From Cyanoderma ruficeps (Eukaryota; Chordata; Aves; Passeriformes; Timaliidae): 64,000 nucleotides of DNA. The notes under the pieces were generated by a model that had not been told where the DNA came from, did not search any database, and saw only the letters and a program-made list of their open reading frames with translations. How positions within the stretch are numbered: the stretch's first letter is position 1; each line of letters begins with the position of its first letter. A program made the position numbers and the translations under genes. Positions 50,101-62,410 of the stretch are shown piece by piece. Where the stretch lies: contig VZDJ01000301.1 of assembly GCA_008694505.1 (NCBI GenBank), positions 8,926,563 through 8,990,562 on the forward strand, written 5' to 3'.

Positions 50101-50634
50101 GAGATTTTTGCTCTATAAACACACGGATTTATGTACCCAGTTAAATCTTCATGAAGAGACAGCTCGTCCCCAGCAGCTCAGAGCTGGAAAGGTGTCTTTT
50201 CAACAGAAGGTATTGAAGTTTTTGGTTGGTTTTTTTTGGTTTTGTTTTTTTCTTTTTTAACAGAAAAATTATTATTTGAATTAGAGTTTTGGAGAGAAGA
50301 TTAGTTTATAAAGCTAATTTTCAGCAGATCATTTCCAAGTGGTTTGGCTTCTATAACACACAGACACCAAATGGATTAATCTGAACATAACATGGACAGA
50401 GGAGGGATATAAATTTCTCTCCATCAACATCACAACATCGTTCTTCTGGGGCTTGATTATGTTTTATCATTTCTCCTGGCTCAGCACCAGTTCTGCACCA
50501 TCAGCAGAGCTATTTAGAGGGACATAACAAATGTCACCCTGCTTGAGTTACACCTGCAGCGTGTCCAGGGAGTGGAGAGCAGCCTGGGCTGGCCCTGCCC
50601 CCTGACACTGGCACTGTGCTCCTCAGATGGAAGG
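47160..50634. other. Downstream intergenic DNA
   Basis: No gene is recognised. The longest open frame (47676-48392, minus strand, 238 codons) shows no domain and has no compositional sign of coding. No clear repeat is present. Confidence 0.5.
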
Positions 50635-50729
50635 GGGGAAAAATTCACAAGAGAGAAAATAAACCCCCCAACAAAACCCAAAAAAANNNNNNNNNNNNNN
50701 NNNNNNNNNNNNNNNNNNNNNNNNNNNNN

Positions 50730-50780
<51 letters not shown>

Positions 50781-51160
50781 AACCCAAACAAACAAGGAGA
50801 GGAAAATGAATAAAGAAGGGGAAAAAAATAAAGAAGAAAGAAAAAATAAAAATTAGAAAACAGAACAAAACCCACACCAAACCAACTAAATAAAAGGCCA
50901 GCCCCCCAAAAAAACCAACAAAATTAAGAGAAACATCCACCTTCCCTCAAAAAACACCAAGGAGGGGAATTAAAAAAAAGAAAAACAAATAAAAACACTA
51001 GAAACAAACAAGGAGGAAGGGAAGGAAGGGAAGGAAATCAAAGAGGGGAAATGGAAAAAAACCCACAACCAAGGTGGGGGAGCAAGTGTGGCAGAAAATG
51101 GGAGTGATAAAAAACAAGGTGTGAAATGAACCCAAACGAATAAGGGAGAAGGAATTAAAA
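50635..51160. repeat. T-poor, A-rich tract containing a 43-base gap
   Basis: A-run of 50 bases (50730-50779) after N at 50687-50729, followed by nearly 400 bases of A/G/C words such as AACCCAAACAAACAAGG and GAAGGGAAGGAAGG with very few T. The strand asymmetry is extreme. It may have grown from a poly(A) tail. Open frames here are homopolymer artefacts. Confidence 0.85.
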
Positions 51161-51878
51161 AACCTCACACAAGAACATCTGCCCCAGAATGACCAACCAT
51201 GGAAGGGTTTAACACCATCCACTGAGGCAGTGGGTATCCCAGGGTCTCTGTTCCAACAACTCCAGCCAAAAATCCCTCCCCCTGAACTGCCGAATGAGTT
51301 TAGGAATTTGACAGTGATTCAGAGCACGGGGTGAGGAATGAACTGGGCAGGTTTGGCTCAGGCTTGGGGGCTGCTCTGGAAGATGCTGCTGCCAGCTGAC
51401 TCCTTCCTCCCTGTCTTTTCTCCTGCAGCCCCTGGAATTCTGGGCATTTGCCAAAGCCCCGTTGCCCTTGGCCAGGCAGAGCCTGAACCCAGCACCTGTG
51501 TAACAGATCTGTGCAGCTGGAGGGGTTTGCCATGCCTGCTCCATCTGTTCCACATGCCACAGGTGTGCTGATTTACTCCGGCTGAATTGGGAGCAAGAAT
51601 CCTTTAGGAAAATAAAAAAATAAAAAAAATTCCTGGCTGAATCACAAGTATTTCTCTCTTTCTCCGTGCTCTGTTTTTATTTATCTTCATCTACAGCTCT
51701 AGGTGGGTGAGCATAAAGAAACTTCTTAAAAAAAAATCTCTGGTAAAATATAGAATTTTAGACTGTTTGTATACTGCAGCTTTGGAATTTGGCAACAGGG
51801 TTAATATTTAACAACCTTGGCTCTGTGAGGTGGGAGGACCACATTGCGTGTTTCTTAGGGAATAAACATCCGTGCACA
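51161..51878. other. Intergenic, nothing recognised
   Basis: Ordinary composition; overlapping open frames near 51.2-51.55 kb on both strands have no recognisable domain. Confidence 0.45.
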
Positions 51879-52208
51879 CAGATATCCAGAGAAATACAGG
51901 TCCAGCACAGAGATCCAGAGAAATTACAGGTCCAGCAGCAGATATTCAGAGAATTTCAGGTCCAGCACAGATATCCAGAGAATTACAGGTCCAGCAGCAG
52001 ATATCCAGAGAATTACAGGACCAGCGCAGATATTCAGAGAATTTCAGGTTCAGCACCAGATATCCAGAAAATTACACGTCCAGCACAGAGATCCAGAGAC
52101 TTTCAGGTCCAGCACAGATACCCAGAGAATTACAGGTCCAGCACCAAATATTCAGAGAATTTCAGGTCCAGCTCAGATATTCAGAGAATTACAGGTCCAG
52201 CAGCAGCT
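51879..52208. repeat. Minisatellite, 11 copies of a 29-31 bp unit
   Basis: Unit of the form GATATCCAGAGAATTACAGG + TCCAGCA(G)CA. Copies vary between GATATCC, GATATTC and GAGATCC at the start, and between 29 and 31 bp in length. Unit variation breaks any single frame, and two overlapping open frames exist only because stops are rare in the unit; it is not a gene. Confidence 0.95.
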
Positions 52209-55200
52209 GCCTCCCAGCCTTTGTCAGCATCATGGGGATGGAATTTCATCTGCTGCACTTTTGAAAACACAACCTCTGTATCCTGGTTTTTTTTGCTGAA
52301 GAATAAAACTCTCCCAGAACCTCCTGATATAAATCAGCATCTCAGCCAAATGAGTTATTCACAGTGAAAAGTTCCAAAGCTTTTCCCTCGGATTTTCGGT
52401 TGTTTTGGGTCCAACTTTTATGAACAAACATAATTAGCCGTTTTTGAAATGCTTGGCGAGACGAGATAATTCCTGCCTGACCCCTGCTGATTATCCTGGT
52501 TTAGCACGGGAACCTTGCAGCACTTTGTTGATAAACCAGATTAGCTGCACTCATCAAAACTTTCACTCGTGCACTTAATGACTGCAAAGCAGTGATGTGA
52601 ATCTGCAATTAGTGCAGGTGCAAAGTTTTAAGAGGCTTTTAATTGGATTGCAGGTGAGATTAACTAAGGCTTCCAGGCATGTGCAGGGCTGGGAGGTTTT
52701 AGCCACGTGCTGGTTTGGGGAGAAGGAGGAGGAAAAATGAACTTTAATTCCTGCAAAAGCTCTTCTACACACAGTGAACAATTATAAAAGTTCCCTCCCT
52801 GACAGCTTGAGGACACTGCCAGAGGCTGTGGGTGCTGGTTTTGTTTTTGGGACTTACTGAATTTGGTCATTACATGTAGCATTTTTTAAAAACCCCAGCA
52901 TTCTTTTCAGGGCTCTGGAGCTAGCCAGGAAATTATTATTGTACTAAATCATGGTTGCATTGCAAATTATCCATCTATTCCTTCCAAATCCATATATTTG
53001 CCTAGCAAAGAACACCAGCCCCTGATCTTTCCAACTCTGTTCCATTTTAATAAATGCCCTGGTTGCAGGAATTAATATTTCATCCACCACGTGTGAAAGG
53101 TGTAAGTCTAGGAGTGCTGGGGTTAATTTTTTTTTTTTTTTTCATTTATAAACTCTTTCTAAGCCCTCAGTGAGAGTGAGAAGAGGTAAAAGTGTGTAGG
53201 CAGAGAGGAGTTCTCATCACAGCTCTCAATCTTCCAGATGAAATTCCAGGATATTTAATCACCTCCTCAGCACCTTCTCTTACAAAATTGTTACATTTCA
53301 GCTGCATTTTAATACTGATCCGATTTTATCATCTCACATGTGAGAAAATTAAGGTTTTAGCCCAGAAAAAGCAACAGAAGGTGTGACTGATCATTTATCC
53401 AGAATTGTTTAGAAAGTAATTTAAAGGACCTGATTCGGGGCTGTGAGAACCAGCTGAAATGACACATCCAAAGGGATACTTCTGAAATATTAAATTTTTC
53501 TCACTCACTAATTACAGAGATATAAATTTTATAGGTACTGTTAGCAGAAGTTACATCAGTCATTAAATAACCCTAACCATGCCTCATTTTTCATGACCTG
53601 GAGGAAATAGATTTAAATTGTTTTATTTTTTAATTAAGAGTTATAAGTGCAGAAAGAAAAGAAATAGCTCCTATTTTATTTTTCGGCATATCTTTATCTA
53701 GATCTTCAACCCATTTCATGTCTCATTTTCTGTGCCACAGTGATGAGCACAATTAGAATTTTCTCTATCTCTGCTCTTAAAAAAGATCTTGGCCCTGGAG
53801 CTCTCGCTGCAGACCGAATTCTGGGTTGCAAAAATGAGTATTACAAACCAAAATCACAATTTTACCCACAAACACTCAGTGCTGCCTCCATTCCATAAAA
53901 TTTCTGTATCCATCTATCTCTGGGAATGAGACAAGACTCCCACTTTTTGACCACTGGGTGACTTTAATTAAAGTTTTGTCATTGCCTTCAGCAGAAGCAC
54001 GAGAGCTCCTGTGAGTGACATTTTCAATCTTCCCTATCACTTCATTATCTGGGAGGTATTTGCTATTTAACAAAGAAAATTCCTCCCCTCAGAACGTGCA
54101 TTTTTTCCCCCCAGATTTCTCTTAATGATGAGCCAAATGGGAGAGTAAAGATGTGAACAAAATTGTGTTTATCTGCTCCTCTCCGCAGAGGAAAATCCAT
54201 CAGGTGCTAACCACAAATGCCATTTCCTTTAGATATCCCATGCTGCTGTTTTTTGTGAGTAAACTGACTCTGAAAAATGGAAGCAGAACCCAAAATTTTC
54301 CTCTGCCAATCCTTGGCAAAACGGGCAGTGTGTGCAGCCCACCTGAGGAGCCTCTGCTCACACAGGCTCCTGACAGATTGTTGTCCTTGTCCCGTAAATC
54401 TGATCCACTGTGGCACTTCCCATCCTTATCCACACTCAGAGTAGGTATTATTTCAAATATTAACACCAACACATCCAAAAATTCCTTTCTAGAGAGGGGG
54501 TCTTGACAATAAATCTCTCCAGGAGCTCCCGAGGCTGGGACTTGTTAGTCCAGAGTGCAAAGAGGGATCTCGGACAAAACTCAGCCTGCAGGGAAAGGAA
54601 TAAACTCAGAGCAGTGGAGGCTTTAACCCAACATTTCCCCACTGCAGAATAAACTCTGAAATTGCTTTTGATTCGAGAAAAATGCCCCAAATCCCTGGAA
54701 ATCCCACTGTGTGTTATTCCTCCATTTAAAGGAAGATTCCTTGGCCACGTGTCCAACCCCTGCAGCCTGAATTCCTTTCCTTTCCCACCGGCGTTGGTTA
54801 CAAACTCCCAAAAACCAGGTTACAGGCAGAGCTGTGCAGTGGATTCATGGCATTTGACACCCATAACTCCACTTTTATAAAAACAGATTAGTGCATTAAA
54901 AACCTCCTTAATAACAGCTCTATCCAAGCAGACGTTGCCCAAAGCAATACAATTATTGGTCAATAATTCCTCTTTAGCTGTTTCTATTACCACCACTTTA
55001 TTTCAGCACTTGCCTCCTTCCCCTTTGATCTGCTAATTATCTTTTTACCCTCTGATCCTCTCTACAATTCCCTGGCAATTTGATCCATTAATTACAGTGC
55101 CCACATTCCCCATTTTCCACAGAATGTGCAGTTTTTGTGACCTCCTTCACCTTCCTTCACACAAACACTTGCCATCTTTCTCCAGGGTATAGCTGCTTCT

Positions 55201-56779
55201 GTAAATATATAGATAATGGTACAAAAGGCTGTAATTAAAAAAGTATTTTTTACATTTTCCTTGCAATCCTTTGGGCCTCATGAGAACATCTTAATAATTT
55301 GTCATTGAGTTAAATTTCGATGGAAATGGGCAGTCGGGTAAATTCTTTTGACTCCATCTTTAATACCGTAAATACTTGGATTTTTTTCCCAATTTTAAAC
55401 ATTGATTGTATTCCCACGCTGGAGGTCCTATTAAAAACGCAATTTCTGCTGTATTTTTTCTAAATATTATTAAAAAGCATTTTCTTATTTAAAGCTTTTC
55501 TCACTTTATGAGCACAGGACTGAACATTCTGCATTGCCAATTTCCCACTCCCTTCTAAGCCAGATTCAGACTTTCAGTGCGACCTAAACAAGTTCCAGAG
55601 TGGAAGAATTTTAGGGAGAAAAACTCGAGTTTTTTACTTGTGCAAACCAGAAAAGTTGGTGCTATGGAAGGGGGGCATTTTTGGCACTGGGGAGCCAAAG
55701 TTTGGCATCTGGAACAGAACCTCGGTGTTTAAAAGCTGGATATCATGAATTTATTGTGGCCAGGATATCCCATCAGAATTCCAAACAGTCATTTATTCTG
55801 CCAGGAACTCTCCGACACTGTTGGGTTTCTCCAGAGTTTGTGCAGAAGGACATTCTCATTTAAACCTCCAGTGCCTCAGTTGGTGATGTGGGAATTCTTC
55901 TGTTAATATTTACATTTTTAACCACAGATTTGGTTCAGAACTGAGGACTTGGTAAATCCCCATCAATAAAATGCAGCCAAACACAGGCATTGCAGTTAAT
56001 TTTATTCAGTTTTTTTTTTCTGTGCAAATGCTCACTTAGTCCTTTGGCCAAAGTTACCAGCTGCTTAAAGTAATGGCTTTGAGCTGTGTCCACTCAAATG
56101 AACTCAACAACTTCTCATTCCAGAGAAACCTGTGCAGAGTTGCCAAAGAACGATCATTAATGCAAGATTTTTCATTTTGACAGCTTTTCTGCTTGGAAAA
56201 TGATTGATTGGGCACTTCTTGTATAAATAATCTTTGCAGATATTAATACAGAGAATCCATTTTAATATCTGCATCGTAAAAAACAAGAAATTCTCATTTC
56301 TCTGCAGCTGGTTCTTTTCAATCAGATTATTCTTATAAATGTGAGGATAGGAAAAGCAAAATGTGTCTTGCAGAGCCGAGGTATCTTCTATAATCCAAAG
56401 GAAAATCTGCAAAGGAATAAAATCCTTCTTGCACAACTTCAAACCAAAATTGTGCTTATTGAATATAGTCCTGTCTAATCATGTTGACTTATTCCTCCTT
56501 TTTCTTTCCTTTTTCAGACCTAGCTGGTAGCATACCATTTGCCATTTTTCACATTAGCTCTTAAACGGCTCACACTTCCTGGCATCACGAGGCACTTCAC
56601 AGCTCCCGGGTAATCTGATTGTTCAATTGTCTGACACGGAAAAGCCGAGCACGGGATGGGCCTGAAACGCTCGGTGAAATGCAGGTGAAATACAGGAGCC
56701 ACGACCCAGGCAGGTAATGGAGAATTTGTAAAATAAAACACAGAGGGATGAGTTGTGGTTGGCAATAAAGGCGGGAGAT
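52209..56779. other. Intergenic, nothing recognised
   Basis: AT-rich, unique-looking DNA. Poly(T) runs occur near 53130. No gene or named repeat is recognised. Confidence 0.5.
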
Positions 56780-56819
56780 TTTTTTTCTCCATCAGAATCC
56801 AGAGCTCAGCTGATTGTGG
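56780..56819 (+). repeat. 40-bp exact direct repeat, copy 1
   Basis: T-run + CTCCATCAGAATCCAGAGCT + CAGCTGATTGTGG, identical to 57322-57361. Confidence 0.9.
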
Positions 56820-57321
56820 TGTTTCTGGTTGAGTTATGGAACTCCTCGGGCGCTCTTTGGGGATCAGGGCTGCTCTGCCTGCCTTCACTTTATGGTCCCC
56901 CAGCCGGGGATTTCAGCTGGTTCTGAGACCTGGAGTGATCCAGAGCCTGGGGAGGAGCTCAGTCCTGATGGATGGCACCTCCCGGACATCACCACAGAGG
57001 TGCAGAGCTGCTGATGCTGCACTTTCCCTTCTCCTCCACCTCCTTGGTGCAGGAAAACTTTCTGCTGCTCCCTCCGCTGGTCCCGGCAAATATTCCAGCC
57101 TGGGACGTGCCACCCCCAAAACCCACAGCAAAGAACTCCACACCTGCATTTGTCACTAACATGAAACGTGCCAAAGCAAAAATAAAATCCTGTTTATCAA
57201 GAAAATCTTTGGAGAGGAGAACCATTCCCTTGAATCAGCCTTTCTTTTATGTGTGTGTGTGTATAACAGTTATCCTGGTCAATATTTACATTATTAACAC
57301 CCACTATTTGAGCACATACAA
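56820..57321. other. Sequence between the 40-bp repeats
   Basis: About 500 bp flanked by the exact repeats. Its first 240 bases are GC-richer than their surroundings. A short GT run is near 57250. No gene is recognised. Confidence 0.5.
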
Positions 57322-57361
57322 TTTTTTTCTCCATCAGAATCCAGAGCTCAGCTGATTGTGG
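57322..57361 (+). repeat. 40-bp exact direct repeat, copy 2
   Basis: Second identical copy, 542 bp after the first. No poly(A), inverted ends or other mobile-element sign adjoins the pair. Confidence 0.9.
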
Positions 57362-58518
57362 CACTTCTTAATCTCCAGTTTCAATCCAAATTCACATAAG
57401 AAAAACACTTAGGTAATTTTCTTTTGCCATTCATTAATATGTCTCACTAACCACTAAGTAATCTCTCTATTTTTCTTTTGAATTCCTTCAGCAAACTGCA
57501 TCAGGTAGGCTTTCAGTTACTCGTGCAGTTTTTACCTTTTCCTTTCTGTTTCTTGCTTTTCCTCTCTGTGTTGCCTGGATTGTTATTCAGTGTTATGGAA
57601 TTTGGAGAAATCAATTCTTCTATATTGCTTTTCTTTATGATGAAAAAAAACCCAACCCCACAAGGTGATTTTCCATAGAGGTTCCCAACCAGGTTGTTCC
57701 CATACACAGAATTCAGCTGCAATAATTTCTTCATTCTTTCTTCATTCTACCTTCCCCACCACTCCAAGTAGTTTTTAACTCTTAAAGCTTCAGCTGAGAA
57801 GAGCTTTCCCCAGCTCTTGTGTCCTTTGAGCTCTCAATAGCAATGAAACCCTAAGATTAAGGAAATTTTATTGTTTTATTTTAAGTCATCTTCTGATTTC
57901 ACTCCCTAAGATTTTTTTGCTGCCAACTGCTTCAATATTTTGCACTAAAACCCTCATCCAAAGGTGACTGAAGCCTGCAAGCTTTGCAGTTGGGGTTTGT
58001 GGGCTTTAAAGTGAACCCCAATTTACCAGCTGAGCCAGCCCCAGCCCTTTCAGCAGTGGATCCACGGGTTGTGCTTGGACTCAGGCACACACAAACTCCA
58101 GAACAATTAAGCATTTATTTATAGCTGAAGTTGAATGTATGAGTAAGACGCACACGCTCAGGAATTGCAATGCTTTGTTGACCACAACATTCCCCAGGAA
58201 GATTTAGAAAGGGGTGAGGTGCCAAGTTCACTTTTGCAGCAGTTGCCTCTCCCATTTCTGCTGGGAGAGCCTTTAAACCTGCTTCACCACTGAAATATTT
58301 ACCTAGCTTCCCTCTCCTCTTTTCTCCCTGTGATATTTAAGCAAGAGGCTTTATTTGAACAGGAGCTCTTTAACCTCATCACAGGGATGTGTTGTTTTTT
58401 TTTATTCCCCTCATTTCAAAGTTGTGATTAATTAATACAAACCCCAGTGATCCTGCTGGCCCTGCCTGCAGAGGAGCTGACAGTTTGCCTTTTCATGAGG
58501 AGGAAGAAATCTCCAGAC
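57362..58518. other. Intergenic, nothing recognised
   Basis: No gene or repeat is recognised. Confidence 0.5.
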
Positions 58519-58927
58519 AAAGCTGGGGCTGCTCAGCCTGGAGGAGGGAAGGCTGAGGTGTGACCAGTTTGTAAATCACTGAAGAGAGGGCGCAAAGGTG
58601 ACACAGCCAGGCTGGTTCCAGTGGTGCTCCAGGACAGGAGTCAGTGGGCAAAACCTGAAACCCAGGAACATCAGGAAACACAAATCCACTGTGAGGGTGG
58701 CCAAACACAAATCCACTGTGAGGGTGACCAAACACAAATTCACTGTGAGGGTGACCAAATTCACAAATTCACTGTGAGGGTGACCAAGCACACATTTACT
58801 GTGAGGGTGACCAAACACACATTTACTGCAAAGGTGACCAAACACACATTTACTGTGGGGATGGCCAAACCAGGGAGGTTCTGGAGTCTCCATTCTTGAA
58901 ATTATTTAAAAGTTGTCTGGACACACT
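58519..58927 (+). mobile_element. CR1 LINE, 5' part of an interrupted copy
   Basis: Sense CR1: AGCTGGGGCTGCTCAGCCTG, GGCTGAGGTGTGACC, a minisatellite, then GGAGTCTCCATTCTTGAAAT and GTCTGGACACACTC. The copy resumes at 59066. Confidence 0.85.
58676..58866. repeat. Minisatellite, 7 copies of a 27-bp unit inside a CR1
   Basis: Unit AAACACAAATCCACTGTGAG + GGTGACC. One copy is 29 bp, which shifts the frame. Later copies change to CACACATTTACTG. It sits inside the CR1 body, so it arose after the CR1 inserted. Confidence 0.93.
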
Positions 58928-59065
58928 CATAGAATTAAGGAATATTTTGGGTTGGAAGGCACCTTAAAGATGATCTCCTTCCAACCCCACTGCCCAGGGC
59001 AGGGCTGTCACTCACTAGACCCAGTTTCCTAAAGTCCCCATCCAAGCTGGCCTTGGCAACCTCTG
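58928..59065 (-). mobile_element. CR1 LINE inserted into another CR1
   Basis: Antisense CR1 tail: CATAGAATTAAGGAATATTT, GGGTTGGAAGGCACCTTAAA, TCCAACCCCACTGCCCAGGG, CATCCAAGCTGGCCTTGGCA. It splits the sense CR1, so it is the younger insertion. Confidence 0.88.
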
Positions 59066-59145
59066 GGTGGTCCTGCTTGAGCAGAAGGGTTGGACCAAGT
59101 GATCTCTGGAGGCTCCTTCCAGCCTCAACCATCCTGAGCTTATGT
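59066..59145 (+). mobile_element. CR1 LINE, 3' part of the interrupted copy
   Basis: GTGGTCCTGCTTGAGCAGAA, GGGTTGGACCAAGTGATCTC, CTTCCAGCCTCAACCATCCT: the CR1 3' end that continues from 58927. Confidence 0.88.
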
Positions 59146-59881
59146 GAAGGTGCCCATTAATCCAGAGCCTCAACGTGAAGCACATCAGACATGAAATGTG
59201 AGGATGTCAAATGCCTCTGAGGCTGCCCTGGAATGAAAATGTGCTGCCAAGAGCAATAAAAAAAATATAAAATAAGTCAGATTATATTCTCCACATCCAA
59301 TGAGGTTCCTAAACTGCCTATCACCCCAAATATTGCAATATTTAAATCAGCTTTTTGGATGTCTTTGCTCACTTAAGAAGCCTCTTGGCTCGTTCCTCTT
59401 TGCTCTCCTATTTCTGTAATATGAAATAAATGTTTCTTCGCCTGGCCAATTTTTTTTTGAACTGAAAAATAAACCTGTAACTCGGGGCATGCTTGGAAGT
59501 GTTTACAGATGCTCAGTAACCCCGTGAAGACTCTCCTGTCCCTTTGAATTTAATGGAAGCTGACACCGAATTCAATGAAGTGCAAATTTCCCTCTCGATT
59601 TCGGGAGCTCTTTCCCTGGATTTATTATGCCTGTGATTCCACACAGTGTCTGCAAATGGTGTTATCATACAGCCACCAAATCGGCCAGGGTATTCTGGCT
59701 GAGAACTTAGACGCCAAAATCTTTCACCATCAGCTGCCTCCAGTTCTCATCCGGGGTGGATAATTTGGATTTAACACCCTTGAGCTCTGCCTTTTATTTC
59801 TAAATGGTTTCATTTATTTTGGAGCAGTTTCTTATTAGAAAGGGCGAGTCTTCTGCTTTTAGAGACATCCCAAGTTCTTCA
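59146..59881. other. Intergenic, nothing recognised
   Basis: No gene or repeat is recognised. Confidence 0.5.
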
Positions 59882-60016
59882 TTCCCATCCCTGGAAGTGT
59901 CCAAGGCTGGGCTGGAAGGGGCTTGGAGCAACCTGTTCTAGAGGAAGGTGGCCACGGCAGGGGTGGAATGAGATGAACTTTAAAGCCCCTTCAACCCAAA
60001 TCATTCTATGATATCA
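59882..60016 (+). mobile_element. CR1 LINE 3'-end fragment
   Basis: CATCCCTGGAAGTGTCCAAG, GGCTTGGAGCAACCTGTTCT, GGCCACGGCAGGGGTGGAAT, CAACCCAAATCATTCTATGA. Confidence 0.93.
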
Positions 60017-62268
60017 ATATGTTATAAGATGCTGCAGGAGGGTCTCACAAACCAGAGGGACCTCAGCAGTTCCATCCTCCTCCTGAGGATTCGTGTCAGG
60101 AGTGGTGAATGACAACAAACCTCATGGTGGCACAACCCAAACTTCTCCCCATCTCACAAACAGGGACGTGTGACACTGCCAAGCCCAGTGTGCCAGCTGG
60201 GGAGCCTGTGGAGATCACCTGCTGGGCTATGACTTCAAAATATGGGGATTTTTTCAATGATTTATTCATTTTTTTTATCTCATGTGTGTGAGTAAATTGC
60301 TGCAGGCAGGATCACTGCAATCCTGGACCCTGTGTGGGATCGGATATTTGGCCTGTAAGTTCCCCTTGCAGACCTGGCAAGGGAAGGCTTAGCTTGTTAT
60401 CCTTCTAATCCCACTTCCAGCAGGTGCCTGGAAAGGAGAGGAGTCAGAGATCTGATCTCTGTCCCCACTGTGCTCCGAGGAGCGATGACAGAGTTATCCC
60501 GGGATGAGGCTGAGCGGGAAATGGGAGGGAACGGGCAGAAATGCCAGGCCCGGGTCACGTCCCACAGAATTTCCCTGGCAGAAACATCTCCTCCCCGGGC
60601 TGGCACAGTGACAGACCTGTCCCCTGGCCAGCAAAGGAGCTGAGGGCTCGGAGAGAGGCAGAGGTGCTGTGCTGAGCAGGATCTCGGCTCTGCCCCAGGG
60701 CGTGGAGAGACGGCAGCGAATGTGAGAGCCGATCCCTCTGCCAGGAGAGCTGGGTGGCCTCTGCTAAACTCCTCTCCTGGTTTTAGTTTCAACAAACATC
60801 TCAGCAGCAAAGCCCTCTTAAAATCAGCTGAGAGCTACCCACAGGAATAAGAGCTTTGCTGGGAAAGGCTGGGCTCGAGCTGGAGCCCTTCAGCTGCACA
60901 AAGTTCTGAGTCAGGATTTTAACCGGGCTGTGCAATTTGCCACGGTTTAATTGGAGGCACCTCCTCGTGCATCGGTTCCAAGCAGCCCTGCACACATCAG
61001 GAATGCTGGGCTCATCCTATGCCTTGTAATGAAATTATAATGCCACTCTCTAACCTTGCTGGAGGGAGAGTTCCGAGCTGAGGCGGGAGAGCTGGCCTCC
61101 CATACTGATGAGCAGAGGTTTTAAAGGAGATCTCCCTGAATCTCCACCTTGGTGCAGGCAGCTGCAGTGGATTTCTCTTGGTTATCTGAAGAGAGCTGGA
61201 GTTCGTAGCTTTCAATATCACCAGCCCCAAAGTCTGCTCAGAATATTAGGAAATTAGTTCTTGGGGGTTTTAATCTTATATGGCATTTCTTATGGTGCCT
61301 AATCGCGTTGTTTGCACATTTCAGCCCCAAAACGATATAAAATTATGGAGGTTCCAGAAGTCTATGGGAAATATTTCGCCTCCTTGTTTGGTTCTCATAA
61401 AAATCTGCCGAAAAAACCCCTTCACACCCACCAGTCAAAAAGCATTAAAATAAAAAATTCAAGAATCAGGGCTTTTGAAAAGCCTGATCTGGCCTGAGCT
61501 GTTGGAGGCAGAACTTCCCCAGTGCAATAAACAGTGGGAACATTCCCTGAGAGCCTGATAAAACCTGCTGATGTCTGCAGGGAGCTGTGCTGCTGGAGAA
61601 ATATTGTAACTACTCCATCACTGCTCGTGTTGCATATACAGAGCTGGAGCCAGCTTGGAAATGTTCAGGCGAGTTATTCCCAGCCTCGTTGACAATAACC
61701 ACTTGTCTCATGTAAAATATCCACTCCTGTAGGCACAGCAGTTGCTTTTCCTAGGCTGGGATATTCAGGATGTCGTGTTGCCTGAGTGATTTCCAAACAT
61801 GTGCAAGTGGAGGGAGAAGGAAAATCTATGGAAAGCTGTAAAAACGTCGCGTGCAGTCCCTGACGTCGCCAAAATAATTCCGTGAAAATTATTCCCCCTT
61901 TCTTCATGCAGCCCCAACCTTTCTATTTCAGTACCAAAAAAAAAAAAAAAAGTATATTTGGAAAGCAGACTGGCATAATTACAGCACAGAGAAACTCGTG
62001 AGAAATGGCAAAATAGCACTAAAAAAAGCCGCCGGGAATAACGAGCAAAGGCAAAAGAAAACCCAAACAAACACGAAAATAATGTTGTTTGTACAAAGTT
62101 GGTGTGTAACAAATGCAGAAGGGAGAAAACTCTGCTGAGTAAATTAAGGATTGTCCTGCTGGCCTGTCCTGTGCATTAGGCAGAGTTTAGTGAGGACTCT
62201 CACAGTGTGATGTGTGGTGTTGCCTCTGTTACTGCTCTCTGCATGCGCAAAATTTATGTAAGGGTTTA
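60017..62268. other. Intergenic, nothing recognised
   Basis: 60400-61000 is GC-richer with one 137-codon antisense open frame; no domain is recognised. An A-run lies near 61936. Confidence 0.45.
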
Positions 62269-62354
62269 GATTTTGCCCAGAAATTGGTTAAAATAATCTG
62301 TTAAACATAATAATCTGATTTTGCCCAGAGGTTGGTTAAAATAATCTGATAAAT
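62269..62354. repeat. 48-bp tandem repeat, about two copies
   Basis: GATTTTGCCCAGAAATTGGT + TAAAATAATCTG at 62269 recurs at 62317 with two changes. The second copy leads straight into the hairpin sequence. Confidence 0.85.
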
Positions 62355-62410
62355 AGAAGTTTTTAAAATAATCTGGGGGATTATTTTAAGAGATTATATT
62401 TATCAGATTA
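62342..62410. repeat. Nested inverted repeat (hairpin)
   Basis: Outer arms TAATCTGATAAATA (62342-62355) and TATTTATCAGATTA (62397-62410) are perfectly complementary over 14 bp. Inside them TTAAAATAATC (62363-62373) and GATTATTTTAA (62379-62389) form a perfect 11-bp stem with a TGGGG loop. AT-rich arms suit cruciform formation. No gene is attached to it. Confidence 0.85.

Noticed and set aside
50514..50940. Poly-Lys and poly-Phe open frames
   Set aside because: Translations of an A-run and an N gap.
51789..52367. 192-codon open frame with a repeating peptide
   Set aside because: It is the translation of the 30-bp minisatellite; an overlapping frame is open too and unit lengths vary between 29 and 31, so no stable protein is implied.
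58621..58899. Open frame with a nine-residue peptide repeat
   Set aside because: Product of the 27-bp minisatellite inside a CR1; a 29-bp unit shifts the frame part way.
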